From Oopsacas minuta (Eukaryota; Porifera; Hexactinellida; Lyssacinosida; Leucopsacidae), in assembly GCA_024704765.1 (NCBI GenBank), contig JAKMXF010000255.1, positions 1 to 64,000 on the forward strand: a stretch of DNA of 64,000 nt. Direction: 5' to 3'. Positions within the stretch are counted from its first letter, which is position 1, and each line of letters starts with the position of its first letter. Both the position numbers and the translations under genes were made by a program. Positions 50,105 through 60,108 of the stretch are shown here, in pieces. The notes beneath the pieces were generated by a model, which searched no databases, had not been told where the DNA came from, and was given only the letters and a program-made list of their open reading frames with translations.

Positions 50105-50848
50105 TTATGAAGAAATTGGATATAAATCCAAGTATTTGAGCTTAGTACAAATATTCAATATTTGTTGTCGTATTCGTACCATTCGTTCATTTACACTCAT
50201 ATCCTCATTCTCAGGATTTTGCGGGGAAAATATAGTCGATCTATTTATCCTAAGATTAGTGAGTAAGTACGGAGTATTTATTAAATTCCTATCAGTTAGT
50301 GGGTTGAGTCCAATTGAAAACTTTTGCAAATCAGGTATCATTTCTAGCAATCTCTTAACTTGTAGGAGGGAGTGTAGTTTGTTGTCTAACAGGCCTAAGT
50401 GTAAGAGATTAGGAAAACTCTCAGGGAGAGTAGAGAAGTTAATCGTACTTATTCTATTATTAGAAAGTATAAGTTTTTGAAGAGAATCCAATCCAGATAT
50501 ATTTTCAACAACTTCAATTCGGTTCGAAGATAAACTGAGTATTTGTAAATGAGGAATTTTATCCAAGTTTATTAGCTCACAAATGTTATTGTTATTCAAA
50601 TTAAGTTCGATTAAGTTTGGAGAGAATTCGAGCTTAGGAATTTCGCTAAGGCTATTACAGATGAGAGATAGAACGGTTAATTTGGAGAAAATAAGCGATA
50701 TGGGAGTAATGGAGGATATGAAGTTGAAACAAGCATGTATCTCTGTAACCAGCAGATGATCAAAGGGTACACATCCAGAATGAACAATTAATTCATCAAT
50801 AGAAACCCCATTTTGTAATTTCTTCTTATTAGCCGTAATAATATTCAT
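50105..50848 (-). CDS. leucine-rich repeat protein, SDS22-like
   Basis: Single exon, 247 aa, no signal peptide. About six LRRs of the 21-23-residue SDS22 type lie between residues 45 and 190: LTVLSLICNSLSEIP, LIELNLNNNNICELINL, LQILSLSSNRIEVVENI, LQKLILSNNRISTINF and LLHLGLLDNKLHSL. The C-terminal segment (NPLTDRNLINTPYLLTNLRI) resembles an LRR cap. Probably an intracellular protein-interaction adaptor. I cannot assign a specific orthologue (TBCEL or LRRC-type candidates were considered). Confidence 0.72.
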   Translation of the reverse strand: MNIITANKKKLQNGVSIDELIVHSGCVPFDHLLVTEIHACFNFISSITPISLIFSKLTVLSLICNSLSEIPKLEFSPNLIELNLNNNNICELINLDKIPHLQILSLSSNRIEVVENISGLDSLQKLILSNNRISTINFSTLPESFPNLLHLGLLDNKLHSLLQVKRLLEMIPDLQKFSIGLNPLTDRNLINTPYLLTNLRINRSTIFSPQNPENEDMSVNERMVRIRQQILNICTKLKYLDLYPISS

Positions 50849-51462
50849 TAAATGAATATAATAGAATATAGCTGATCACAAATATTAACAATAGAAACGT
50901 GGGTATAATTAAAACTTGATTAGGATATCGGAGGTAACGAGCATTTTGTTTAGGAAATACGAAATTAGTTCAAAGCATGATAAAAATAATCACACACATA
51001 CATTTACCTGTGTAATTACTATCGTGCGGAACTGTGTCCACATCAGATGTATTAGTTTCCGTTAGATAATGTATGTTACATAACAACCGCGAACATGCAA
51101 ATACAATGTGTGATAGTATATGAAATGCTATGAAATAGTCCTTTAATACAGATATTATAAATATAATTGTTGTGTAGATAAACATCAGTAAACATACCAA
51201 CATATCTTGTAAACAAAATGTGTTAGAGATTTAAATCTGATAAAATAATCAATATTTACAAAAACCAATCGAAGAGAAGAGATTCAATCATCTAAAAAAC
51301 AAAACAAAGTAGTCATTGTACAGTCAACTCCTGTTATATCGAAGCTCAAGGGACCGCGATAATTACTTCCATATAACCGATAGGACCATATTTGTATAAT
51401 TTCAGACTTTGATATAAGGGGGTAGTTCGAAATAATGGGAGTTGACCGTACATATGCTATGC
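50849..51462. other. intergenic, LRR gene upstream / thrombospondin 3' flank
   Basis: About 610 nt. It contains MITE A copy 2 (51321-51448) immediately after the thrombospondin stop. A frame at 50970-51203 encodes a hydrophobic segment but lacks support as an exon. Confidence 0.5.
51321..51448 (+). mobile_element. MITE family A, copy 2
   Basis: TA-flanked, starts CAGTCAACTCCTGTTATATC and ends GGGAGTTGACCG. It shares the internal segments GACCGCGATAATTACTT and ACCATATTTGTATAATTTCA with copy 1. Lies just past the thrombospondin stop. Confidence 0.85.
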
Positions 51463-54400
51463 TTAACAAAATGTGAAACACTTACCAACACACTGGTATT
51501 TCAAGTCTCTCCATTCTACATTATCCTGAAGCATAGAGAACATTCCTACCCTCCCTCCTTTCAAAGTACAGTCATATATTAGCCCAGAATCTGCTACAAT
51601 GTAGTAATAATCAAATACCGTTATACGAGCTGTACAGCTTGATGGATCATGATATATAGTAAAAGTGTATTTGTAATCTCTCTGCCATGCGTAATCCCAC
51701 CTATGAACTGGTCTCAGTACAGTTGTTACATCAGTTGTACTCTCAGGGTCCCAGAGAGCATCAGAGACAATTCCACTGTCATCAACTTCTGTGTTTATCA
51801 GCTGATAGAATACAAATATAATAGAGTACGTATTTCTACAAATTCAATCATCCATGGTTCACATATAACAATGAATAATTTCCTTACAAGATTACCTTAA
51901 CATGAAACCCATGAGGAGCAGCAATTCGCCTTGAGTTATCATAACTATCCAAATAACTCAACCTATTCTTCCACATAGCTAAGTAATACTTCCGTACACT
52001 CTGGAAGCTATACACAAATCCTATATAGTTGTTATTTCCACCACGCACTCTCACACTACCTCCGAAATTAACACAGTTGAAACGATGAGGGCCTACACAC
52101 ACAAATATATTAATACAGTAGACTCCGCCTAATAATATTATTATTATTAGTAACTTACTCAGTAAGATAGTAGCGCGACTAGCAGCACTCTGCGTAGCTG
52201 ATCTTCCCTGTAAAATAACCATTGATAAATCAATAAACTTTAAAGAGTAGTTATAAGATATATCTCACCAAAGTGTCTATATCCCAGACTGGAGTAGGTA
52301 TACTAGGATCCTCTGTATCAATAGTAGCAATGATAGGATTAGCATAAGGCTTGAAATGTGTCTTTCCAATATCCATATTATACGGACATGCATCTTCCTT
52401 GTCTGGTACTCCATCTCCATCTTGATCACCATAGCAGTCAGAAGGATTACCGCTATATACTATTAATGAGAATACATATGTAAATATTTACTAAGTAACT
52501 ATACGTCAGTCAATTCCAGTTATGTAGAACACGACATAGAAATATCCGCTTATATCGGAGTCTACAATTATACAAATATGCTCCCAAACAGTTAAAGTAA
52601 CATTTATTCCATCCGTTATATCCAAATAATTATCACGGTCCCTTGAGCATTGATATAACAGGAGTTTACTATACATAGAGTGTCTCAGATTGCCTTATGA
52701 TCATAGCCTTCCCATAATCACCTACATAATACAGCTCTGTGATAAAATGACAGAGCTGTAAATCTTTCTATAGCAGCACACTAATTAGTATGATACATCT
52801 AGATAGACAGTAAGATCAGGACTGCTCATACCTTTTACTAATCATCATTAACACCAGTATAAACTACAGTCAACTCTAGTTATATTGAAGCTCAAGGAAC
52901 CGCGATAATTACTGCGATATAAACTGAGTTCGATAGAACCGATGGAATATTTGTTACTTTGACGGTTTGGGAGCTATTCGTACAATTTCAGACTTAGATA
53001 TAAGCGGGCATTTCAATATATCCGTGTTTGATATAACAGGAGTTTACTGCATCAGTAACTAACTGTATGGATATACAGCAATACTGTATAGACTAGGACA
53101 AGCATCTATATAATCAGCTATTCCATCTCCATCTCTATCAGTAACGCAAGCATCTCCTATCCCATCAAAATCAGCATCAGCCTGATCAGCATTAGGACGA
53201 GTAAAGCAATTATCTACATTATCTCTTATCCCATCTCTGTCTCTATCTCCTTGATAGAATTCTTCATTCTGACATTCATCTCCTATTCCATCCAGATCTA
53301 CGTCTACCTACAATATATATATATATAACTTCAGATATCCATAGTTGTAACGCACCCTGTAGTACAGTGGTTTCCAACCCGTGGACCCCTCCCATAGACT
53401 GCAATACAAGTTTGAGATCCTGTAGACACCCTGCTGTCGTCCGTGGATCACCAAGGCCATGAACCCAAGGTTGGGTACACCTGCTGTATATTAACTAACC
53501 TGTAATGAATTTATAGTGTAAATACAATTATCACAGAAGTCTCCTATAAAGTCTCCGTCAGCATCTGTTTGGAAATAATTACTGAAGAAAGGACAATTGT
53601 CCAGGTTTTCCTCGTGAGAATCTCCGTCAGGATCAATATCACACACATTTCCTACTCCGTCCCTGTCAAGGTCTAGTTGGTCGGGGTTACTGATATCTAG
53701 ACAATTATCGCATTCATCACCTAGACCATCACCATCTGCATCAAGTTGAGATGGATTGTAATCAGTCAAGCAATTGTCCTATAATCCATAGTCCATAACA
53801 CCGTAGTAATACCAATTGAATAAGCATTGTAAGAGCCTGATTTTGTATTGTTCGTCTTATGCGGAAATTCGTATTAACGAGATTCCACTGTAATATACAG
53901 GATATAATTACTCACTATATCATCCTCAGCTCCATCATTGTCTAGATCTCTATCACACGCATCACCAACTCCATCATTATCAGCATCATTCTGACTAGGA
54001 TTATACACATATGGACAGTTATCCTATAAATTATATCAATTTTAACTCGCTATATAAATACTAAATACACTATTACCTGTCTACATGTCCTGCTGGTATC
54101 ACTACAGTAGGTCAAGTTACTGTTAGGAATTCTATCTCCGTCACTATCTTCCTGACACTCCTTTCCATTCCCAATATATCCTCTAAAGCACTATAACAAA
54201 ACATATGATACCGTGGATGCCGATTATAAGAATGTTCATATAACCGGCATTCACTGTACAAGTGCAAACCAAATACGCAAATACAATATAAAGTAACGAG
54301 ATTTACCTGTAATATAATAATAATAATAACATACTTGGCATCTGAATGCTGTAGCTCCTAAACTAATACAACTTCCTCCTAGTGTATCACAGTCGTGTAG

Positions 54401-55409
54401 ACCAGCTAAACACATATTTAACAGTGTACAGTCATCTCCTGGTATTACCGGTCTGTAGCCAGGTAAGCAACCTCCACAAGCAAAACTTCCCTAAAATTAA
54501 AATCAGAATTTGTTATGTACAGAACATATTACAGTGCAACATCCACAAACAAGAACGCAGGGTAGCATTTATCAGCACCACATTTGTGGATGTTACACAG
54601 CACTAATAATATCAAGTTGCTTACAATAGTATTGGTGCATATTCTGTTCATACCACAAGGTTCATCCTCTTGAGTGCATTCATCTACTTCTTCACATACC
54701 TAATGTATTATTCAGTAACTATGCATTCACAAGCTAAGGTAAATACAAATAATATATACCTGTTTATTGACAGCCTCGTCCTCACCAGATCCAATAACAG
54801 CATCCCCTATGTAACCCACAGGACATGGATCACACATGTAAGAACCGTGGAAATTCGTACAGGTGGTTAGATCCTTGACACATGGCTCAAACATACACTA
54901 TAAATACAGTAATAACCACACTAACCATGTTTATATTAATTGTATTATTACCTCATCAAGATCTTTACATTCAATACCGTTAGATCCAGGACCCCGTAGA
55001 CCAGGCTCACAATCAAATATATCTACCAAATAGGATAAAGTAGAAATGGCTAGCAACGTAAGTTTGGAATGGAATGTGACATAGAAATCAGAGAACTCAG
55101 AATCCCATTAATTACTATACAAATGATCTCATAATCTACATCATGTCTTCAACATACAAATGGAGAATACTCCACCAATTGGAAACCCATCAAATCGACA
55201 TTCTAAACAAATGAAATCGATATAATTTCCATATATTTTGAGTCATAAAATATTCGAATTGATGATTCCAAATTATAAAAATTCCCTGACAATCCATATG
55301 TTAGCTAGTTAATAAACTTACCTTGAGAATTAATATTAACTATACACTGTATTATTAATACAAAGCAAATAATAACTTTGGAAGAAGTATCACTATTGAT
55401 TCTAGCCAT
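51463..55409 (-). CDS. THBS: thrombospondin (EGF, type 3 repeats, C-terminal lectin-like domain), about 13 exons
   Basis: Secreted calcium-binding matrix glycoprotein. Exon 1 (55322..55409) encodes a signal peptide with hydrophobic core [13 protein letters not shown]; exon 2 is 54952..55022. EGF-like exons follow at about 54770-54900, 54625-54710 and 54350-54490. Type 3 repeats come next with many DxDxDG..D units: [14 protein letters not shown] and [16 protein letters not shown] at about 53500-53780, others at 53930-54025, 53060-53310 and 52280-52460. The C-terminal domain is at about 51480-52210 ([54 protein letters not shown]). The stop at 51463-51465 follows shortly. There is no N-terminal TSPN laminin-G-like domain or type 1 repeat, so it is closest to the COMP/TSP5 layout, though I see no pentamerising coiled coil either. 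Three MITEs of two families occupy its introns at 52507-53486. Confidence 0.88.
52507..52671 (-). mobile_element. MITE family A, copy 3
   Basis: Reverse-oriented copy in a thrombospondin intron. Contains TCCCAAACAGTTAAAGTAAC, TATCACGGTCCCTTGAG and closing terminal repeat AACAGGAGTTTACT. Confidence 0.82.
52867..53049 (+). mobile_element. MITE family A, copy 4
   Basis: Second copy in the same thrombospondin intron as copy 3, opposite orientation. Starts CAGTCAACTCTAGTTATATT after TA, ends AACAGGAGTTTACTG. Confidence 0.85.
53365..53486. mobile_element. hAT-like MITE family F, copy 2 (best copy)
   Basis: In a thrombospondin intron. CAGTGGTTTCCAACCCGTGG at the left, GGTTGGGTACACCTGCTG at the right, interior CTCCCATAGACTGCAATACA and GTCGTCCGTGGATCACCAAG. 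Confidence 0.75.
54215..54257. mobile_element. MITE family B, deleted copy
   Basis: In a thrombospondin intron. GGATGCCGATTATAAGAATG immediately followed by TTCATATAACCGGCATTCAC: the two inverted ends with the interior lost, forming a 43-bp palindrome. Confidence 0.7.
54532..54604. mobile_element. MITE family C, copy 1
   Basis: In a thrombospondin intron. Inverted ends AGTGCAACATCCACAAA and TTTGTGGATGTTACAC; interior GCATTTATCAGCACC shared with 62184-62339. Confidence 0.72.
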
Positions 55410-56257
55410 ATCTAACTAGCATTGCAATCTATTGCTTGTATATCCAGTTTGTATAGGCTGCTGCATAGGGCATATTTGAATATGTTATGTGGTACAGTCT
55501 CCCACTGCCATAGACTGAATGGAGAAATAGTAATAGTAATGATGCGGTTATGAAATTAATAAGAGAACGCTATATAGACATTAATAACGCTTGGATTAAC
55601 AAGTTAAACCCTGAAAGATTCTATTGTTAGATGTCTTAGCTAGTCACGCAAAATATATTAATTGAATTTATGCGTGCAAATACAATTTTATGGCATCTTA
55701 TTAATATCAAATAAATTCACTGGTAATAACCCTGTACATACCGGCAAAAATGTATAAAAATGGATACCGGTACTCATATCGGAAATTCTAATTCGTGAAA
55801 ATGCTGAACTTTCTACAAAATGGTCACAATTCTAAAACTTGCATTTTGCCACATGCCATGAAAATATTTCTAGAAATGTGAATCAGCAACTTATCAATTT
55901 CTATAGAAACAATAAATATTAAGCAAATCTTACAAATCATATTCTTTAGTAATCACATACTACATCAGTGTAATTGTGGACTCTTTATTAGAAATATTAT
56001 TTTACATGCTGTCAACTTCGGCACAAGCGCTCCATAACTAAAAATGGCGTGAATACTAATCAAAGAATCAGAAACAGATCCTTAATTGGATATTTAAAAC
56101 ATGAATTAGAATAGCAATAATTATTATACGTAGGAATGGAAAGTTGCCAAAGTATATGTTCATGTGCACAATTTCAAAATTTATGTATCAATCCATCCAC
56201 CTGCAAGTGGCAGACAACACAATTAACAATACATGAGTTGTACACAATATAAAATCA
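55410..56257. other. intergenic, thrombospondin upstream / FCHSD2 downstream
   Basis: About 850 nt, very AT-rich, with the thrombospondin promoter and FCHSD2 3' UTR. Nothing else recognised. Confidence 0.5.
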
Positions 56258-58603
56258 CTAAAATAGATTGACAGTCGGTTCGCTGACACTTGAGTCCCGT
56301 GAAGTACTGCTGTTTGAGTGACCAGACGTTAAATCCTCTGCTTCTACTGTTACAGCAGGGAATACACCTGTTATCCCGTTATAGCTTCCTGTCCACCAAT
56401 CTTCATCCTCTTTAGACACGATCTGGATGAATATCCCTTCTGGGAAAGATAACTCATCGTTCTCTCCAGCATCGTACGCACAGATAGATCGTACCTTAAG
56501 AGAGTGGGACTGGACACTAGTTGTGGAGCCTTGTGTGTGTAGGCTTGGAATGGAAGTTGAGGATGTTATAGAACCAGGAGTAGACGGTCTAGACACTACC
56601 TGTACATATGAAGAGGGAAAATACCCTCCATCTCCTCTAAGGTTAACTCCCCAGCACCAACCATTATCTTCCTCCTCCTTTATCTCAACCATTTCATTCT
56701 CAAATATGGAAATATCCTCCTCTGTAGTAGCCTGGAAGCTGTATAGCACTGTAGCCATCTTCTTGGTAGAACTGTTGTCTATCTCAGACATCTCATCATC
56801 AGAACTCGACGCCTCCATGAAGGAGGAAGAGTGGATAAATCTGGGAGAGAATGGATCTGTGTTGTTGCTATGGTCACCTATAGCTAGACCTGATGCTTTG
56901 GACACTAGCAGAGAAGGTGTAGGTTCTGCTACACTGTTTCTGTCCTGGTTAGCAGTGTTAGTGAGTCTAGCGAGATTATGAGTATTGACATTCTTAGAGT
57001 CTCTATTGGTTGTTAGGGCAGAACTGCACTGAGTACGAGACACGTCCTGAGCACTCGTACGATATTTTTCAATGTCTAAACCGAGAGCAGAAAGGAGAGA
57101 TAACTTACTTTCTGATCGGAGAATATTTATCTCAGAATGTCGCATTTCCCGTTTCAGTATTTCTATTTTCTGCTCCGCCTCCAGATAGGCTTCTTCTGTC
57201 CCGAATTCAGGTGTTTTGGTGTAAGCGTCGTATACAGAATTAAGTCCTTTCATAGCCTTACTCTTCTGCAGGATCCTATCTTGTTCCTGTACTACCTGCA
57301 ATGTTAGATTCTGTGCTGTCTTGGTGAGTACAGTATAAGACCCGTACTCTTTGGATAGAGTATGAATATGATCGTTATTGTAAGGCTCAAACTCACAACT
57401 AAGAGATGTAGTGAAGACAGGATTATCAGATAGAAATGTATCTACTTCATATTGAGATTTGGTCTTATACGTAGCGGTTAGGAAGTTCAGAAATTGTGAT
57501 TTTATATCATCAAATGTTTCGACACAGGCTCGACCTATTGTTATCATATGATCTCTCATTTCTCTGAAGTATGATCCGCTCAGATCTTTGCATAAGTCCT
57601 GCATGTAAGTAAATTGGTACTTGTTAGCATGACTATTGAATGCTTCAATCAGCATCAAATACTCGTTACGACAATCTGTAGTTTTACGTTCTGTTGTTAT
57701 AACCTTACGTTTTGTTTTAGAGAAGTTCTTCTCCAAATGAGAGTGAGTTTCAAACATGCTTGTTCTACCACCACGCTGTTTAGCCTCTATTTGACTGAAT
57801 TTCTGTCTGATATCACAAGCTTCTTTCTCAGACTCATTATAGTTTCTGTGACTCTTTGACAGCTCCTTAGCACTAGTTATAAGTTCTGCTGACAACTGTT
57901 GAGCTTGTTCTTGTCCCCTCTTGAAGGAGATCTCCCGTGCTCTCCTCTTGGAGCGAATAATATTACAAACATCATTTGATAGGACTTCTGATATCTTGCC
58001 CATACCCTCTGATAGTGAGCGACAGGCCTCAAGGATTATTTTCCAGATATCAAGAAGGGAGCGATCTTCAGTTTCGGGGATATCTTTGTCCGCGGGTAGT
58101 TTCTGGGTGAACTGCGATACCAGTCCGCTCAACTTTTGACTGTAATCTTTATCAAGAGCGGCTTTATGCTTTGTGAAAGATTTCAAATCATCCATCATTT
58201 CTAGATCGAAGCTGAATTTGTTTGCCAATTTTGTACATTGTTCATCCAAATTATTCCTTAGATTTCTTACAAACATAATCTTGTCTTTCTTGACATGAGA
58301 GGGAGAGGTGCTGGACGACGCACGAATTTGATTAGAACTACTACTTGGGATGTCTAGCAGATCGTTTGATCGAATATTTGTTGTTGAGTACATCGAGTCT
58401 GCAAGGTTGATTAGCTTCCCTTCTTTTGCTGTCTTTTCTGCTAGCAGAGTTGGGTGTTTGGCTTTTCTAAAACCGAAGTTGTTTATGAGTGTTCTCTTGG
58501 AAAATCGATTTTCTGGATTGAAACAAGAATTTATAGGATATTTGCCTTGTTTGTAACTAGTAGATGCAACCACATTATTAATATTTATACTTCTACCCGA
58601 CAT
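56258..58603 (-). CDS. FCHSD2: F-BAR and double SH3 protein (FCHSD2 / Nervous wreck)
   Basis: Membrane-bending endocytic adaptor that activates WASP-Arp2/3 actin assembly. Single exon, 781 aa from the Met at 58603. The frame begins 11 codons earlier at 58636, but MSGRSININN is the likelier start. Residues about 1-95 are a Ser/Lys-rich leader. The F-BAR domain follows (residues about 97-480: NLRNNLDEQCTKLANKFSFD, FTKHKAALDKDYSQKLSGL, YFREMRDHMITIGRACVE), then a coiled coil (EEAYLEAEQKIEILKREMRH). Two SH3 domains are near the C-terminus: VLYSFQATTEEDISIFENE..WCWGVN..GYFPSSYV and AYDAGENDELSFPEG..WWTGSYNGITGVFP. This domain order is diagnostic of FCHSD1/2. A single exon is unusual, since vertebrate FCHSD2 is intron-rich. 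Confidence 0.92.
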   Translation of the reverse strand: MSGRSININNVVASTSYKQGKYPINSCFNPENRFSKRTLINNFGFRKAKHPTLLAEKTAKEGKLINLADSMYSTTNIRSNDLLDIPSSSSNQIRASSSTSPSHVKKDKIMFVRNLRNNLDEQCTKLANKFSFDLEMMDDLKSFTKHKAALDKDYSQKLSGLVSQFTQKLPADKDIPETEDRSLLDIWKIILEACRSLSEGMGKISEVLSNDVCNIIRSKRRAREISFKRGQEQAQQLSAELITSAKELSKSHRNYNESEKEACDIRQKFSQIEAKQRGGRTSMFETHSHLEKNFSKTKRKVITTERKTTDCRNEYLMLIEAFNSHANKYQFTYMQDLCKDLSGSYFREMRDHMITIGRACVETFDDIKSQFLNFLTATYKTKSQYEVDTFLSDNPVFTTSLSCEFEPYNNDHIHTLSKEYGSYTVLTKTAQNLTLQVVQEQDRILQKSKAMKGLNSVYDAYTKTPEFGTEEAYLEAEQKIEILKREMRHSEINILRSESKLSLLSALGLDIEKYRTSAQDVSRTQCSSALTTNRDSKNVNTHNLARLTNTANQDRNSVAEPTPSLLVSKASGLAIGDHSNNTDPFSPRFIHSSSFMEASSSDDEMSEIDNSSTKKMATVLYSFQATTEEDISIFENEMVEIKEEEDNGWCWGVNLRGDGGYFPSSYVQVVSRPSTPGSITSSTSIPSLHTQGSTTSVQSHSLKVRSICAYDAGENDELSFPEGIFIQIVSKEDEDWWTGSYNGITGVFPAVTVEAEDLTSGHSNSSTSRDSSVSEPTVNLF

Positions 58604-60108
58604 TATATACACACAGTACTGCTTGCACAAGCTCAAACTTTTCTTAGTATTAGAAGCAAACTTATAACTGCGTACTTTGATTGATGATTTATACTCATTG
58701 ACATGTCTATGTGGATGAATTTAGAGCGCCAGAATTCTTAATAATTAAGTAGACACCTATACTCTACAATTTCTAAGGCTTAATTATTCAACCAAGAATC
58801 TTTTGTTATAATTTATTAGCTGAGACTATCTAAAATGCCACTGTTTATGGATCGTATTAATCCCTATAATGTAAAAGGAAATTGCTTCCAGAGATGTGAG
58901 AATTTCCTTTCGATAACGCTAACTGCCACAGAGTGGATACTCAAGTGTTTCTAATCAATTCCTTAAAAAATAATCACACCTAAGCACAGTAAAAATAGCT
59001 ATTCGTAATCTTCATTTGACAGACAGTTTTACAATTATGAAAAAAATGTATATATTCCAAAATCCACCATTTAGGCTCACGTAATTTGGGGACGGGATCT
59101 GTGTGTCAGACTGACAGCACGTCAGAACAGGGGTAATACGCCTAAAACTGCATCATAGTTCTTTCATACGCGTACGCCTCATACGATATACAGAGGAGCC
59201 TTCGTAAAATTTCGTACATCTCGAGATTTAATAGCTGAATTATTGGAGCACCGCTTACGCCTGGATACCCTGCGTCAGAACTATAATTGCTCCGAGCTAC
59301 GACGCATTGACGATTTAATGATCACTATACATATGTATGATTATATATTAAGACTCCTTCGAATAATATTTTTCCTAGAGCTGTCGTAAACAGACATCAT
59401 GAATAAAATTATCGATAAAATCATAATTCACATCATTGAATGACGATAATTAATCTTGGGGTAGTGTGGATTCATTCAAGACTTATTTTACAAATTACAA
59501 ATGAATGCGTCATATCGACAATATCGAAATAAGTATTGTAGTAAGATGCAAATTATACAACTACGGGTTTATTACTTTATTTATTTAAAAGCACAAGCAA
59601 TGGATACACGTAAAGTATAGAAATCTTTAGATTATAAGAGGCCATGTCTAAGTATATAGTATCAGGTTTCTCACTCACTCATAGTTAGGTTGTAGAATTC
59701 AAAACTCTATGATTAAAAGTATATTATTAAATTTTGCAAAGATTGTGAGATTGGTTAAAGATGCAACTGTTGCTCAGTCAGATTGTAGAAGTCTTCCGGG
59801 TTATACAGGTGTCCGTCGGTTGATGCAGGTTCCACTGTAGCCCCAATTGATTTATGAAAAAAAGAGAATAATTCATTATTTATTGCTAGTTATTTGAAAT
59901 ATTAATTACACTTAGAAACAAACATTTATTCGAAATTACACATATCGAAAATATAGGAATGGTTGTGTGTCTTGTATAAACTACTCCAAATCTGAATTAA
60001 AGTCGAGAACGTCTGCTTTGAGAATGTATAAACGTAAAATCTGTCACTTGCAAAAGTTATCACCTGTCTAAACAGCTGTTCTTAAAATTCATAGAAATAG
60101 AAAAGTGA
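58604..60108. other. intergenic, FCHSD2 upstream / PHF12 downstream
   Basis: About 1.5 kb, AT-rich with a patch of higher GC near 59080-59290. No coding frame, RNA gene or recognised MITE copy. It must hold the FCHSD2 promoter and the PHF12 3' UTR. Confidence 0.5.

Noticed and set aside
50970-51203. Open frame encoding a hydrophobic segment that could be a membrane-anchoring last exon of the thrombospondin
   Set aside because: It would need a weak acceptor (TTTACAAG), and the thrombospondin exon already ends with its own stop a few codons after the conserved C-terminal motif DLKYQC, so the simple secreted form is preferred.
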